Origin: CAXSEF01 sp050920955
GTDB taxonomy: Bacteria > Pseudomonadota > Alphaproteobacteria > Acetobacterales > Acetobacteraceae
Direction of reading: 5' to 3'
Assembly: GCA_050920955.1 (NCBI GenBank)
Contig: JBPBQS010000304.1
Location: 1 to 5,137, forward strand
DNA: 5,137 nucleotides
Below are positions 1 through 5,137 of this stretch, piece after piece. The notes beneath the pieces are model-generated. The model was not told the origin of the DNA. It ran no database searches and saw nothing but the letters and a program-made list of their open reading frames with translations. The translations under genes were made by a program, and so were the position numbers. How positions within the stretch are numbered: position 1 is the stretch's first letter; the number at the start of each line of letters is the position of its first letter.

Positions 1-551
1 AAGGCAACGTGCGCGTGGCCGTCAACCTTTCCCCCATCCAGCTGCGCGATCCCGGCCTGCTTGCGCTCGTCGACCAGGTGCTGGCCGAGACGGGGCTGGC
101 GCCGCAGCGTCTGGAGCTGGAGATCACAGAGTCGGTGTTCCTCGAGAAGGTGGACGCCACCCTGGCCTGCCTGCATGCCCTGCGCTCGCGTGGCATCCAC
201 ATCGCGCTCGACGATTTCGGCACGGGCTATTCCTCGCTCAGCTATCTGCGCTCCTTTCCCTTCGACAAGGTCAAGATCGACCAGTCCTTCATCCGCGACC
301 TGAGCGTCAACGACGATGCCTGCGCCATCGTGCAGGCCATCGTCGGCATGGCGAGCAGCCTGGGGATGCGCACCACGGGAGAGGGCGTCGAGACCGAGGC
401 ACAGGCCAGGCTCCTGCAGGACACCGGCTGCACCCAGGTGCAGGGCTTCCTGTTCGGCCGGCCCTGCACGCCGGACGTGATCTCGGCCACCATCAGCGCC
501 CGGCTGCATGAGTCCGCCGCCAGGATGGCGCTCATGCCCGGCCTGCAATGA
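1..551 (+). CDS. C-terminal part of an EAL-domain cyclic-di-GMP phosphodiesterase (5' end outside window)
   Basis: The reading frame is already open at position 3 and stops with TGA at 549-551, giving 182 codons of a longer protein. It matches the EAL domain, which hydrolyses cyclic-di-GMP to linear pGpG. Visible signatures in order: VAVNLSPIQL (metal-binding Asn) at the left edge, LELEITES, ALDDFGTGYSSLSYL (the Asp pair and loop 6), KVKIDQSF (Lys and Asp), GEGVET (catalytic Glu) and VQGFLFGRP (Gln near the end). All metal and catalytic positions that fall inside the window are intact, so the domain is probably active, but the EAL tripeptide itself and anything N-terminal (GGDEF, PAS, membrane segments) are out of sight. 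The residue before the catalytic Glu is Gly where Ala is usual. The GTG at position 9 is not a start, because it lies inside the conserved fold. The protein ends about 35 residues after the QGFLFGRP motif, so EAL is the last domain. Confidence 0.95.
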   Translation, partial: GNVRVAVNLSPIQLRDPGLLALVDQVLAETGLAPQRLELEITESVFLEKVDATLACLHALRSRGIHIALDDFGTGYSSLSYLRSFPFDKVKIDQSFIRDLSVNDDACAIVQAIVGMASSLGMRTTGEGVETEAQARLLQDTGCTQVQGFLFGRPCTPDVISATISARLHESAARMALMPGLQ

Positions 552-691
552 AGCCTTGTTCCACGGCCGGGCGGTGATCCTGGCCCGGGAGGCTCCTCTG
601 GCCGTTGCGCAGCGGGAGCACTGACGGTCCTACGGCGCCTTGTCCTTCGGGCGCACCAGGGACACGCCGGGCTGGCGGCGGGGCAGCCCGG
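552..691. other. Intergenic gap between convergent EAL and BKACE genes, with weak hairpins
   Basis: No gene is supported here. Two short inverted repeats are visible. One has a perfect 6-bp stem at 567-572/583-588 with a 10-nt loop. The other has a 5-bp stem at 635-639/650-654. Neither is followed by a T tract on either strand, so they are poor intrinsic terminators, although the convergent arrangement makes termination in this gap likely. Confidence 0.4.
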
Positions 692-1519
692 TCAGGCCGT
701 CAGGCCGAGCGCCATGCGCGCTTCCGCCGTTGTCGCGGGGCGGGCATCGTGGCGCGACAGTGCCTCCGCCGCGTGCGCCACCAGCTCGGCGTTGCTGGCG
801 GCGAGGCGGTCGCGCGTGATGCGGACGTTGTCCTCGAGCCCGGTGCGCACGGCGTCCGCGCCGCGCGCCAGAGCCCAGCCCATGACCCGCGCCTGGGCGG
901 CGCCGATCCCGGCCGCGGTCCAGGTCGCGTGCGGCAGGACGCGGCGCAGCTCGCCGAGCATGAGGTCGAGCAGGTGCTCCTCGGCGGGCATGGCGTTGCG
1001 CACGCCCATGACGAACTGCACGTGCGGGCGCTCGTCCATCAGCCCGGCATCGACCAGGCGGCGGGCGCCGTGCAGGTGCGACAGGTCGAAGATCTCGATC
1101 TCCGGGCGCACGCCGTGCGTCTGCATGCGGGTCGCGAGGTCGGCGACCAGGGACGCCGGGTTCTCGTAGACGATCGAGGGGAAGTTCACCGAGCCGGTGG
1201 AGAGCGAGGCCATGTCCGGGCACAGGTCCAGCGCGTTGCCGCGCGATGCCGGGTCGCGGCCGCGGCCGCCGGTGGAGAACTGCACGACCATGCCGGGGCA
1301 GTGGCGGCGTACGCCTTCCTGCACGGCGGCGAACAGGGCGGGGTCGCTGGACGGGCTCTCGTCGGGGTTGCGGACGTGGATGTGCACCAGGGTGGCGCCC
1401 GCCTCGAAGGCGGCGTGGGTGCTCTCGATCTGCTCGGAGGGCGTGGTGGGCACGGCGGGGTTGTCGCGCTTGCGCGGCACGGAGCCAGTGATGGCGGCGG
1501 CGATGACGACGGGTCTCAT
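692..1519 (-). CDS. Beta-keto acid cleavage enzyme (BKACE, DUF849 family)
   Basis: This 275-residue protein fits the family, which is a TIM-barrel zinc enzyme. BKACE enzymes condense a beta-keto acid with acetyl-CoA and split it to acetoacetate plus a new acyl-CoA. The founding member, Kce, acts on 3-keto-5-aminohexanoate in lysine fermentation; others act on dehydrocarnitine and varied beta-keto acids. Visible signatures: AAAITGS (8-13), HIHVRNP (46-52, with H46 and H48 as zinc ligands), FSTGGRGR (81-88), SLSTGSVNF (105-113), PEIEIFD (139-145), FVMGV (170-174) and RTGLEDN (225-231), where E229 is the third zinc ligand and R225 and D230 match the catalytic Arg and Asp. The start is the ATG at 1519: it begins the conserved MRPVVIAAAITGS strand and has AGGAG 6 nt upstream. 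The frame stays open upstream to 1744, but that extension is low-complexity and not family-like. No partner gene (CoA transferase, dehydrogenase, transporter or regulator) is adjacent, so the substrate cannot be assigned. Confidence 0.93.
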   Translation of the reverse strand: MRPVVIAAAITGSVPRKRDNPAVPTTPSEQIESTHAAFEAGATLVHIHVRNPDESPSSDPALFAAVQEGVRRHCPGMVVQFSTGGRGRDPASRGNALDLCPDMASLSTGSVNFPSIVYENPASLVADLATRMQTHGVRPEIEIFDLSHLHGARRLVDAGLMDERPHVQFVMGVRNAMPAEEHLLDLMLGELRRVLPHATWTAAGIGAAQARVMGWALARGADAVRTGLEDNVRITRDRLAASNAELVAHAAEALSRHDARPATTAEARMALGLTA

Positions 1520-1856
1520 GGGGCGCTCCTGCTGGGGCCGGGCGTGGGGCATGCGGCGGGCAACGCACGTCGCCAGGGCGGACTGTCGGTCCCCTGCCCC
1601 ACCGTTCCCGGCCGCGCCGGCGTGCAGCAGGGCTCGGGCCGATCGTCCTGTACCCGGGAAAGCTCCTGGTGGCACCTGGGCCGGCGCTCGCGAGAAGGTC
1701 GGCGTCGCCCGATACAGCTGTTCCAAATGCCTTGGGAGGGTCACTTTGGCACGGCCACCGTCTGCGAGATCCGGGGGGTCGCGTTCGGCAGGCGAGGGCC
1801 GGGTCAGGGCATGTTCCCGTTCCGGCTCGGGGCCATGGTCGACGCATTAACGATTT
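1520..1856. other. 337-bp intergenic region between divergent BKACE and SOS-type small gene
   Basis: Apart from the BKACE ribosome binding site, I see no supportable gene, RNA or strong promoter. Long open frames run through it on both strands, as expected in very GC-rich DNA, but their translations are Arg/Ala/Pro/Gly-rich and carry no recognisable motif. The promoter for the BKACE gene must lie here, but no convincing -35/-10 pair stands out on the minus strand. From about 1845 the base composition shifts sharply towards A/T as the LexA box is approached. Confidence 0.5.
1526..1530 (-). promoter_or_regulatory. Shine-Dalgarno site of the BKACE gene
   Basis: On the minus strand AGGAG stands 6 nt before the ATG at 1519. 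It decides the start against the longer open frame that reaches 1744. Confidence 0.8.
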
Positions 1857-1871
1857 GTTCTTTATTTGTTC
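1857..1871 (+). promoter_or_regulatory. LexA (SOS) box of the alphaproteobacterial type, GTTC-N7-GTTC
   Basis: The 15 bases GTTCTTTATTTGTTC are an exact GTTC-N7-GTTC direct repeat with an all-A/T spacer. This is the LexA operator form described in Alphaproteobacteria such as Rhodobacter, Sinorhizobium and Caulobacter, and differs from the CTGT-N8-ACAG box of E. coli. It sits in a short A/T-rich island inside very GC-rich DNA and ends 41 nt before the GTG start of the small gene, where a repressor would block a promoter. The second half-site continues into GAGAAC, so GTTC-GA-GAAC also forms a short inverted repeat (1868-1877). LexA binding is inferred from the motif and its position. The BKACE start is about 340 bp away and unlikely to be its target. 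Confidence 0.75.
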
Positions 1872-1882
1872 GAGAACATCGG

Positions 1883-1888
1883 TATGCT
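1883..1888 (+). promoter_or_regulatory. Candidate -10 element of the SOS-type promoter
   Basis: TATGCT matches the sigma-70 -10 consensus at four of six positions and lies 11 nt after the LexA box. A start of transcription near 1895 would give a leader of about 17 nt holding the AGGAGG. No good -35 hexamer is present at standard spacing: TTTATT at 1861-1866, inside the box, is the nearest at 16 nt. The placement is therefore tentative. Confidence 0.4.
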
Positions 1889-1900
1889 GACCAGAGATGC

Positions 1901-1906
1901 AGGAGG
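1901..1906 (+). promoter_or_regulatory. Shine-Dalgarno site of the small SOS-type gene
   Basis: A perfect AGGAGG lies 5 nt before GTG at 1912. It makes the GTG the likely start rather than the in-frame ATG at 1897, which would lie upstream of this site and has no ribosome binding site of its own. Confidence 0.75.
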
Positions 1907-1911
1907 CGCTC

Positions 1912-2136
1912 GTGCAACATGGTTCAGGCTGGATCGGCGGGCTCGCCGGCATTGTCATGGTCGGGGGCGCGGTGCTCGCGCGCAGCCCGGCGCAGTTGCC
2001 GCGGGCGGCCGTGGCGCAGATCGCGGCCCCCCTGCCCATGGCTGCGCACGGGCGGCCGCTGTTCGCGCCGGCGTGCTCGGCGGTCTACCGCACGGACGGG
2101 TGCGAGATGACGCGGCACACGACCTGGAAGGCGTAG
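1912..2136 (+). CDS. Small putative membrane protein behind a LexA box (unrecognised family)
   Basis: I do not recognise this 74-residue protein. It starts at GTG 1912, placed by the perfect AGGAGG, and ends at TAG 2134-2136. Evidence for coding: after the first five codons nearly every third base is G or C (68 of 74 codons overall), and promoter, ribosome site and frame line up. Residues 7-23 (from WIGGLAGIV to GAVLA) form one Gly/Ala/Val-rich hydrophobic segment followed by Arg24, which fits a single membrane anchor or an uncleaved signal. Residues 26-54 are Ala/Pro-rich. The tail holds Cys55 and Cys64 around AVYRTDGCEM and ends HTTWKA. It appears monocistronic and converges on spoVR. By position it should be induced when LexA is cleaved after DNA damage. 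Small SOS-induced inner-membrane proteins that block division are known in Caulobacter (SidA, 29 residues); a similar role here is only an analogy, with no sequence similarity claimed. It could also be a fortuitous ORF. Confidence 0.62.
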   Translation: MQHGSGWIGGLAGIVMVGGAVLARSPAQLPRAAVAQIAAPLPMAAHGRPLFAPACSAVYRTDGCEMTRHTTWKA

Positions 2137-2173
2137 GCGGGCGCCTGCGTCCGAACGCCCTGCCCTGTGGGAC

Positions 2174-2220
2174 GGGTTTCCGAAGGCCTCTGGTCTTTGG
2201 CGGGTCTGGGCAGAGCCCGG
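2174..2220. repeat. Intergenic hairpin repeat, copy A (between convergent small gene and spoVR)
   Basis: This segment combines two modules found again upstream of spoVR. GGGTTTCCGAAGGC at 2174-2187 matches 3834-3847 at 13 of 14 bases in direct orientation. The 21 bases at 2198-2218 are an exact reverse complement of 3776-3796. The right half folds into a hairpin, CTGGGC-AGA-GCCCGG (2206-2220), with a 6-bp stem containing one G-T pair. It lies 13 nt after the spoVR stop position on the other strand and about 60 nt after the small gene's stop, so it may serve as a shared bidirectional transcript end, though there is no T tract. I recall similar hairpin repeats scattered through Acetobacteraceae genomes. 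Confidence 0.7.
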
Positions 2221-2230
2221 CCTTAGCTTG

Positions 2231-3742
2231 CTACTTCGGCGGACTGGCGGCGTGTGTCGCCAGGACCGCCTCGGTCTCCGAGTCGACCTCCTGCAGGCGT
2301 ACCTCGTAGCCCCAGAGCACCGCGAGCTGTCGCAGCGTGGCCTCGGCGTCCTTGGCGGCGAGCTTCTGCCCCGGGCGGGTGCGGTGCTGCAGGACCAGAC
2401 GGCGGTCGCCCGCGAGGTCGACGTCGACGACCTGGACGTCGGCGTCGTTGAGGCCCGGGTCGTAGGTGCGCGCGAGGCTGCGGCGGATGGCGCGGTAGCC
2501 CTCGTCGTCGTGGATGGCGTCGACCAGCAGCGTGGGCTCGGCGGATTCGTCGAGCAGGCGGAACATGCGGAAGTCGCGCATCACCTTGGGCGAGAGGAAC
2601 TGCAGGACGAAGCTCTCGTCGCGGTAGTTGGCCCAGGCGTGGCGCAGGGTGGCGTTGGGTTCGCCGTTGCCGGCGATGTCGGGGAACCAGGCGCGGTCCT
2701 CCGCGGTGGGCGTCTCGCAGATGCGGGCGATGTCGGTCATCATCGCGTAGCCCAGCGCGTAGGGGTTGAAGCCCGGGCCCGCCTGCTCGAAGCCGGGCTG
2801 GTAGATCACGTTGCTGGTGGAATGCAGGGTCTCGAGGAAGGCGGCGTCGTCGATCTGCCCGGTCTCGTGCAGGCGGGTCATGATGCGCTGGTGCACCCAG
2901 GTGGCGCAGCCCTCGTTCATCAGCTTCACCTGCGGCTGCGGGTAGAAGTACTGGGCGATCAGCCGGACGATGCGGATGATCTCGCGCTCCCAGGACGCGA
3001 GCTTCGGCGAGGTCTTCTCCAGGAAGTAGAGCAGGTTCTCCTCGGGCAGGCCGAGGCGGCGGCGCTGCTCGGCGAGGCGGTCGGGGCTAGGGCCCGCCTT
3101 CGCGTCTGGCAGGGTGCGCCACAGGTCGTCGAACACGCGCTCGTCGTACTCCTGGCGCTCGCGCTCGCGCCGCTCCTCAGTACGCAGGTTCATCGGGCGC
3201 GAGCCGCCGTGGCGGTGCACGCCGTGGCGCGACAGGCTGTGCGCCGCGTCCAGGATGCGCTCGACGGCCGCGACGCCGTGGCGGTCCTCGCAGGTCGCGA
3301 CGTAGCTGCGCGCGAACGCCAGGTAGTCGAGGATGCCCGATGCTTCCGTCCATTGGCGGAACAGGTGGTTGTTGCGGAAGAAGTGGTTGTGGCCGAACGC
3401 GGCGTGGGCGATCACCAGCGCCTGCATCGTCGCGGTGTTCTCCTCCATCAGGTAGGAGATGCACGGGCTGGAGTTGATGACCACCTCGTAGGCCAGGCTC
3501 GTGTAGCCCTTCCGGTAGCTGTTCTCGTGCTGCAGGAAGCGCTTGCCGTACGACCAGTGGCGGTAGCTCAGCGGCATGCCGTGTGCGGTGTAGACATCGA
3601 GCATCTGCTCGGACGTGATCACCTCGATGCGGTTGGGGTACAGCTCCAGGCCCAGCTCCTCGGTCGCGATGCGCTCGATCGCGTCGTAGGAGCGGCGCAG
3701 CGTGCCGAAGTCCCAGTCGGTGCCGGTGTAGAGGAGGTCCAT
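2231..3742 (-). CDS. spoVR: SpoVR/YcgB family protein
   Basis: A complete 503-residue member of the SpoVR family (E. coli YcgB is about 510). The family is named for a Bacillus gene needed for spore cortex formation but is widespread in non-sporulating Proteobacteria, where it travels with the PrkA kinase and YeaH in a starvation and stress response; its biochemical activity is unsettled. Family motifs: YPNRIEVITSEQMLD (35-49), HWSYGKRF (62-69), YEVVINSSPCI (85-95), HAAFGHNHFFRNN (113-125), LLYFLEK (237-243), REIIRIVR (253-260), NEGCATWVH (276-284), NPYALGY (326-332), WFPDIAG (352-358) and FLSPKVMRDFRMF (382-394). C279 stands where E. coli YcgB has Trp. The start is ATG 3742, where family similarity begins; GGAG lies 9 nt upstream. 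The frame is open back to 3946, but that stretch runs through the hairpin repeats and overlaps the end of yeaH. The last residues are ordinary (ASPPK) with TAG at 2231-2233. It is cotranscribed with, or reinitiated after, yeaH across a 151-bp gap. Confidence 0.95.
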   Translation of the reverse strand: MDLLYTGTDWDFGTLRRSYDAIERIATEELGLELYPNRIEVITSEQMLDVYTAHGMPLSYRHWSYGKRFLQHENSYRKGYTSLAYEVVINSSPCISYLMEENTATMQALVIAHAAFGHNHFFRNNHLFRQWTEASGILDYLAFARSYVATCEDRHGVAAVERILDAAHSLSRHGVHRHGGSRPMNLRTEERRERERQEYDERVFDDLWRTLPDAKAGPSPDRLAEQRRRLGLPEENLLYFLEKTSPKLASWEREIIRIVRLIAQYFYPQPQVKLMNEGCATWVHQRIMTRLHETGQIDDAAFLETLHSTSNVIYQPGFEQAGPGFNPYALGYAMMTDIARICETPTAEDRAWFPDIAGNGEPNATLRHAWANYRDESFVLQFLSPKVMRDFRMFRLLDESAEPTLLVDAIHDDEGYRAIRRSLARTYDPGLNDADVQVVDVDLAGDRRLVLQHRTRPGQKLAAKDAEATLRQLAVLWGYEVRLQEVDSETEAVLATHAASPPK

Positions 3743-3773
3743 CGGGGCGGGCTCCGTCAGGAAGGAAGGAAGC

Positions 3774-3885
3774 CTGGGCTCTGCCCAGACCCGCCAGGGG
3801 CGAGCCGCCCCTGGACCGGCTTCACTTAAGTATGGGTTTCCAAAGGCGAGCCTTTGGCGGAGTCCAGAGGCGGAGCCTTTGGACT
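3774..3885. repeat. Cluster of four hairpins in the yeaH-spoVR gap (repeat copy B)
   Basis: Four inverted repeats follow each other. H1 has a 6-bp stem at 3774-3779/3783-3788. H2 has a perfect 8-bp stem at 3794-3801/3807-3814 with loop GAGCC. H3 has a perfect 8-bp stem at 3840-3847/3850-3857. H4 has an 11-bp stem with one G-T pair at 3861-3871/3875-3885 and loop GGA. H3 and H4 share the AAAGGC and GCCTTTGG elements. Bases 3776-3796 are the exact reverse complement of 2198-2218 on the far side of spoVR, and 3834-3847 repeats 2174-2187 directly. In the direction of the genes (minus strand) no hairpin is followed by a T tract; H4 is followed by T-rich sequence only on the plus strand. A REP-like dispersed element that folds in the transcript, affecting mRNA stability or partial termination between yeaH and spoVR, is the likeliest reading. 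Confidence 0.8.
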
Positions 3886-3893
3886 TGCTTTCT

Positions 3894-5137
3894 TCACGCC
3901 GGCACCTTCCGCCCGAACAGGTCGCGGAACACCGGGAAGATGTCACGCCGCTCGGCGACGCGCCGCATCGCCAGCTTCGGCGCGCGCTGCGACAGGGGAG
4001 CGTAGCCGCGCCACAGGTCGGTCTCGCCGCGGATCATGGCGGCGGACATGGAGACCTCGATGTAGGCGAAGTGCTGCACCACCGGCAGGATGTCGGTCTC
4101 CAGCATGGCGACGGAGCGCGCGGTGTCGCTGCCGGAGTTGTCGCCGTCCGAGGCCTGGGCGGCGTAGATGTTCCACGAGCCGGCGGGGTAGCGGTCGCGC
4201 TGGATGCGGGTGAACTCGGCGAGCGCCGTGGACACGACGGTGCCGCCGGTGCGCGGGTCGGTGAAGAACACCTCCTCGGCGACCTCCTCGGCGACCTCGG
4301 TGTGTCGGATGAACACGAGGTCGACGCGCTTGTAGCGGCGCTCCAGGAACACGTGGAGCAGCAGGAAGAACCGCTTGGCGAGGTCCTTCATGCTCTCCGA
4401 CATCGAGCCGGAGACGTCCATCAGGCAGAACATCACGGCGCGCGCCGAGGGCTTCGGCGTGGGCGTGAAGCGGCGGTAGCGCATGTCGATCGGGTCGACC
4501 CACGGCACGCGGGCGAGCTTGCGCAGCGAGGTCTCCAGCTCGGCGCGCAGGGCGTGCAGGCGGTCGGGGTCGGCGCCGCTGGCCTCCAGGGCTGCGACCT
4601 CCTCCTCCAGGGCGCGGATGTCGGGCGTCTTGGGGCGGCGCAGGCCGATGCGGCGCGCCATGGACTGGCGCATGGTGCGCGACATGTCGACCTGCGACGG
4701 CGTGCCGTCCACAGAAACTCCGGCGCGCGCGGGGGAGGTCGTGTCGGTGGCGACGACCTGGCTCTTCACCAGATCGGGCAGCTCGAGGTCCTCGAAGAAC
4801 AGGTCGAGGAACTCGTCGCGCGTGAGCACGAAGCGGAAGCCGTCCTGCGACTCGCCCGAGCCGGAGCCGTCGCCCGCGCCGCCGCCGCCCTGCCCGCCCT
4901 TGGGCTTGGCGAGGCGGTCGCCGGTGGAGAACTCCTTGTTTCCGGACAGCACGATGTGGCGCTCACCGCCGGAGAAGACGGTGTGGAACGACGGCTCGTG
5001 CAGCACGTCGGCAGGGATGGTGACGGTGGTGCCCTCCGCCGTCTCGCGCAGCGTGCCCTGGTCGATGGCGGCACGCGCGGCACGGACGATGGCGCCGCGC
5101 GCGCGGGCGAGCACGCGCTGGCGGTTTTCCAGGTTCT
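3894..5137 (-). CDS. yeaH: YeaH/DUF444 family protein with von Willebrand factor A domain (N-terminus just outside window)
   Basis: Partner of the PrkA serine kinase and SpoVR; the exact role is not established. The window holds 413 codons to TGA at 3894-3896; E. coli YeaH has about 427 residues, so only some 15 N-terminal residues are missing. The frame runs to the right edge as NLENRQR, matching the conserved N/RQRF region near the family's start, so the GTG at 5114 is internal. Order of features: basic N-terminal helix; a PADVLHEPSFH segment; a Gly/Ser linker (about 4845-4907); RDEFLDLFFEDLELPDL; RTMRQSMARR; a Glu/Leu-rich probable coiled coil (about 4510-4620); DMRYRRF; then the VWA domain. 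Its metal-binding (MIDAS) residues are intact: DVSGS at 4404-4418, the Thr of GGTVVSTAL at 4221-4247, and the Asp of QASDGDN at 4137-4157. The end, IFPVFRDLFGRK, is the usual family C-terminus. It lies 151 bp upstream of spoVR on the same strand; the prkA gene is expected just upstream, off the window. Confidence 0.95.
   Translation of the reverse strand, partial: NLENRQRVLARARGAIVRAARAAIDQGTLRETAEGTTVTIPADVLHEPSFHTVFSGGERHIVLSGNKEFSTGDRLAKPKGGQGGGGAGDGSGSGESQDGFRFVLTRDEFLDLFFEDLELPDLVKSQVVATDTTSPARAGVSVDGTPSQVDMSRTMRQSMARRIGLRRPKTPDIRALEEEVAALEASGADPDRLHALRAELETSLRKLARVPWVDPIDMRYRRFTPTPKPSARAVMFCLMDVSGSMSESMKDLAKRFFLLLHVFLERRYKRVDLVFIRHTEVAEEVAEEVFFTDPRTGGTVVSTALAEFTRIQRDRYPAGSWNIYAAQASDGDNSGSDTARSVAMLETDILPVVQHFAYIEVSMSAAMIRGETDLWRGYAPLSQRAPKLAMRRVAERRDIFPVFRDLFGRKVPA

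Noticed and set aside
567..588. Intrinsic terminator after the EAL gene
   Set aside because: There is only a 6-bp stem with a 10-nt loop and no T tract on either strand; it is mentioned only as a weak hairpin.
630..691. Extra coding tail (reads ...VSLVRPKDKAP) after the BKACE stop on the minus strand
   Set aside because: It is in a different frame from BKACE, has no start or ribosome site of its own, and BKACE already ends at a normal family C-terminus.
1520..1744. N-terminal extension of the BKACE frame by 75 residues
   Set aside because: The frame is open, but the extension is not family-like, and the ATG at 1519 starts the first barrel strand with AGGAG 6 nt upstream.
1745..1764. Possible sigma-54 promoter (TTTGGCACGG...)
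   Set aside because: The TGGCAC half is there, but no TTGC element follows at the required spacing.
1897..1911. ATG at 1897 as start of the small SOS-type gene
   Set aside because: It precedes the perfect AGGAGG, has no ribosome site of its own and would be almost leaderless; GTG 1912 is correctly spaced. It is not fully excluded.
605..2110. Long plus-strand open frame across the BKACE gene and beyond
   Set aside because: Its translation is Arg/Ala/Gly-rich without motifs and lies antisense to the clearly conserved BKACE gene; it is a shadow of high GC content.
2228..3829. 533-codon plus-strand open frame antisense to spoVR
   Set aside because: The Val/Leu/Gly/Ala/Arg-rich product is the typical mirror of a GC-rich gene; the minus-strand frame has all the SpoVR motifs.
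3743..3946. N-terminal extension of the SpoVR frame by 68 residues
   Set aside because: It would translate the hairpin repeats and overlap the end of yeaH in another frame; family similarity begins at ATG 3742.

Overview
The window is GC-rich DNA with G/C at almost every third codon position. It most likely comes from an alphaproteobacterium. The main support is a GTTC-N7-GTTC element, the LexA-box form used by Alphaproteobacteria, in front of a small gene. Intergenic hairpin repeats also resemble those I associate with Acetobacteraceae/Roseomonas-type genomes, but that lineage is a recollection, not a search result.

Layout, left to right. (1) Positions 1-551, + strand: the C-terminal three quarters of an EAL domain, the end of a cyclic-di-GMP phosphodiesterase whose start lies off the window. 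(2) Positions 692-1519, - strand: a complete beta-keto acid cleavage enzyme (BKACE, DUF849) with a clear Shine-Dalgarno site and its zinc-binding residues, convergent with the EAL gene. (3) Positions 1520-1856: about 340 bp with no gene I can support. (4) Positions 1857-2136, + strand: a compact unit made of a LexA/SOS box, a plausible -10, a perfect AGGAGG and a 74-codon ORF with one hydrophobic segment. I recognise no family for it; it is the most interesting item here, a candidate DNA-damage-inducible small membrane protein. (5) Positions 2174-2220: a hairpin repeat between the convergent small gene and spoVR. (6) Positions 2231-3742, - strand: a complete SpoVR/YcgB-family protein. (7) Positions 3774-3885: four tandem hairpins, part of which match the repeat on the other side of spoVR. 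(8) Positions 3894-5137, - strand: a YeaH/DUF444 protein with a von Willebrand factor A domain, missing only its first residues at the window edge.

The yeaH-spoVR pair belongs to the conserved prkA(yeaG)-yeaH-spoVR(ycgB) stress and stationary-phase module. The PrkA kinase gene is predicted just beyond position 5137, upstream on the minus strand. The EAL gene, the BKACE gene and the small SOS-type gene look like independent transcription units with no obvious pathway in common.
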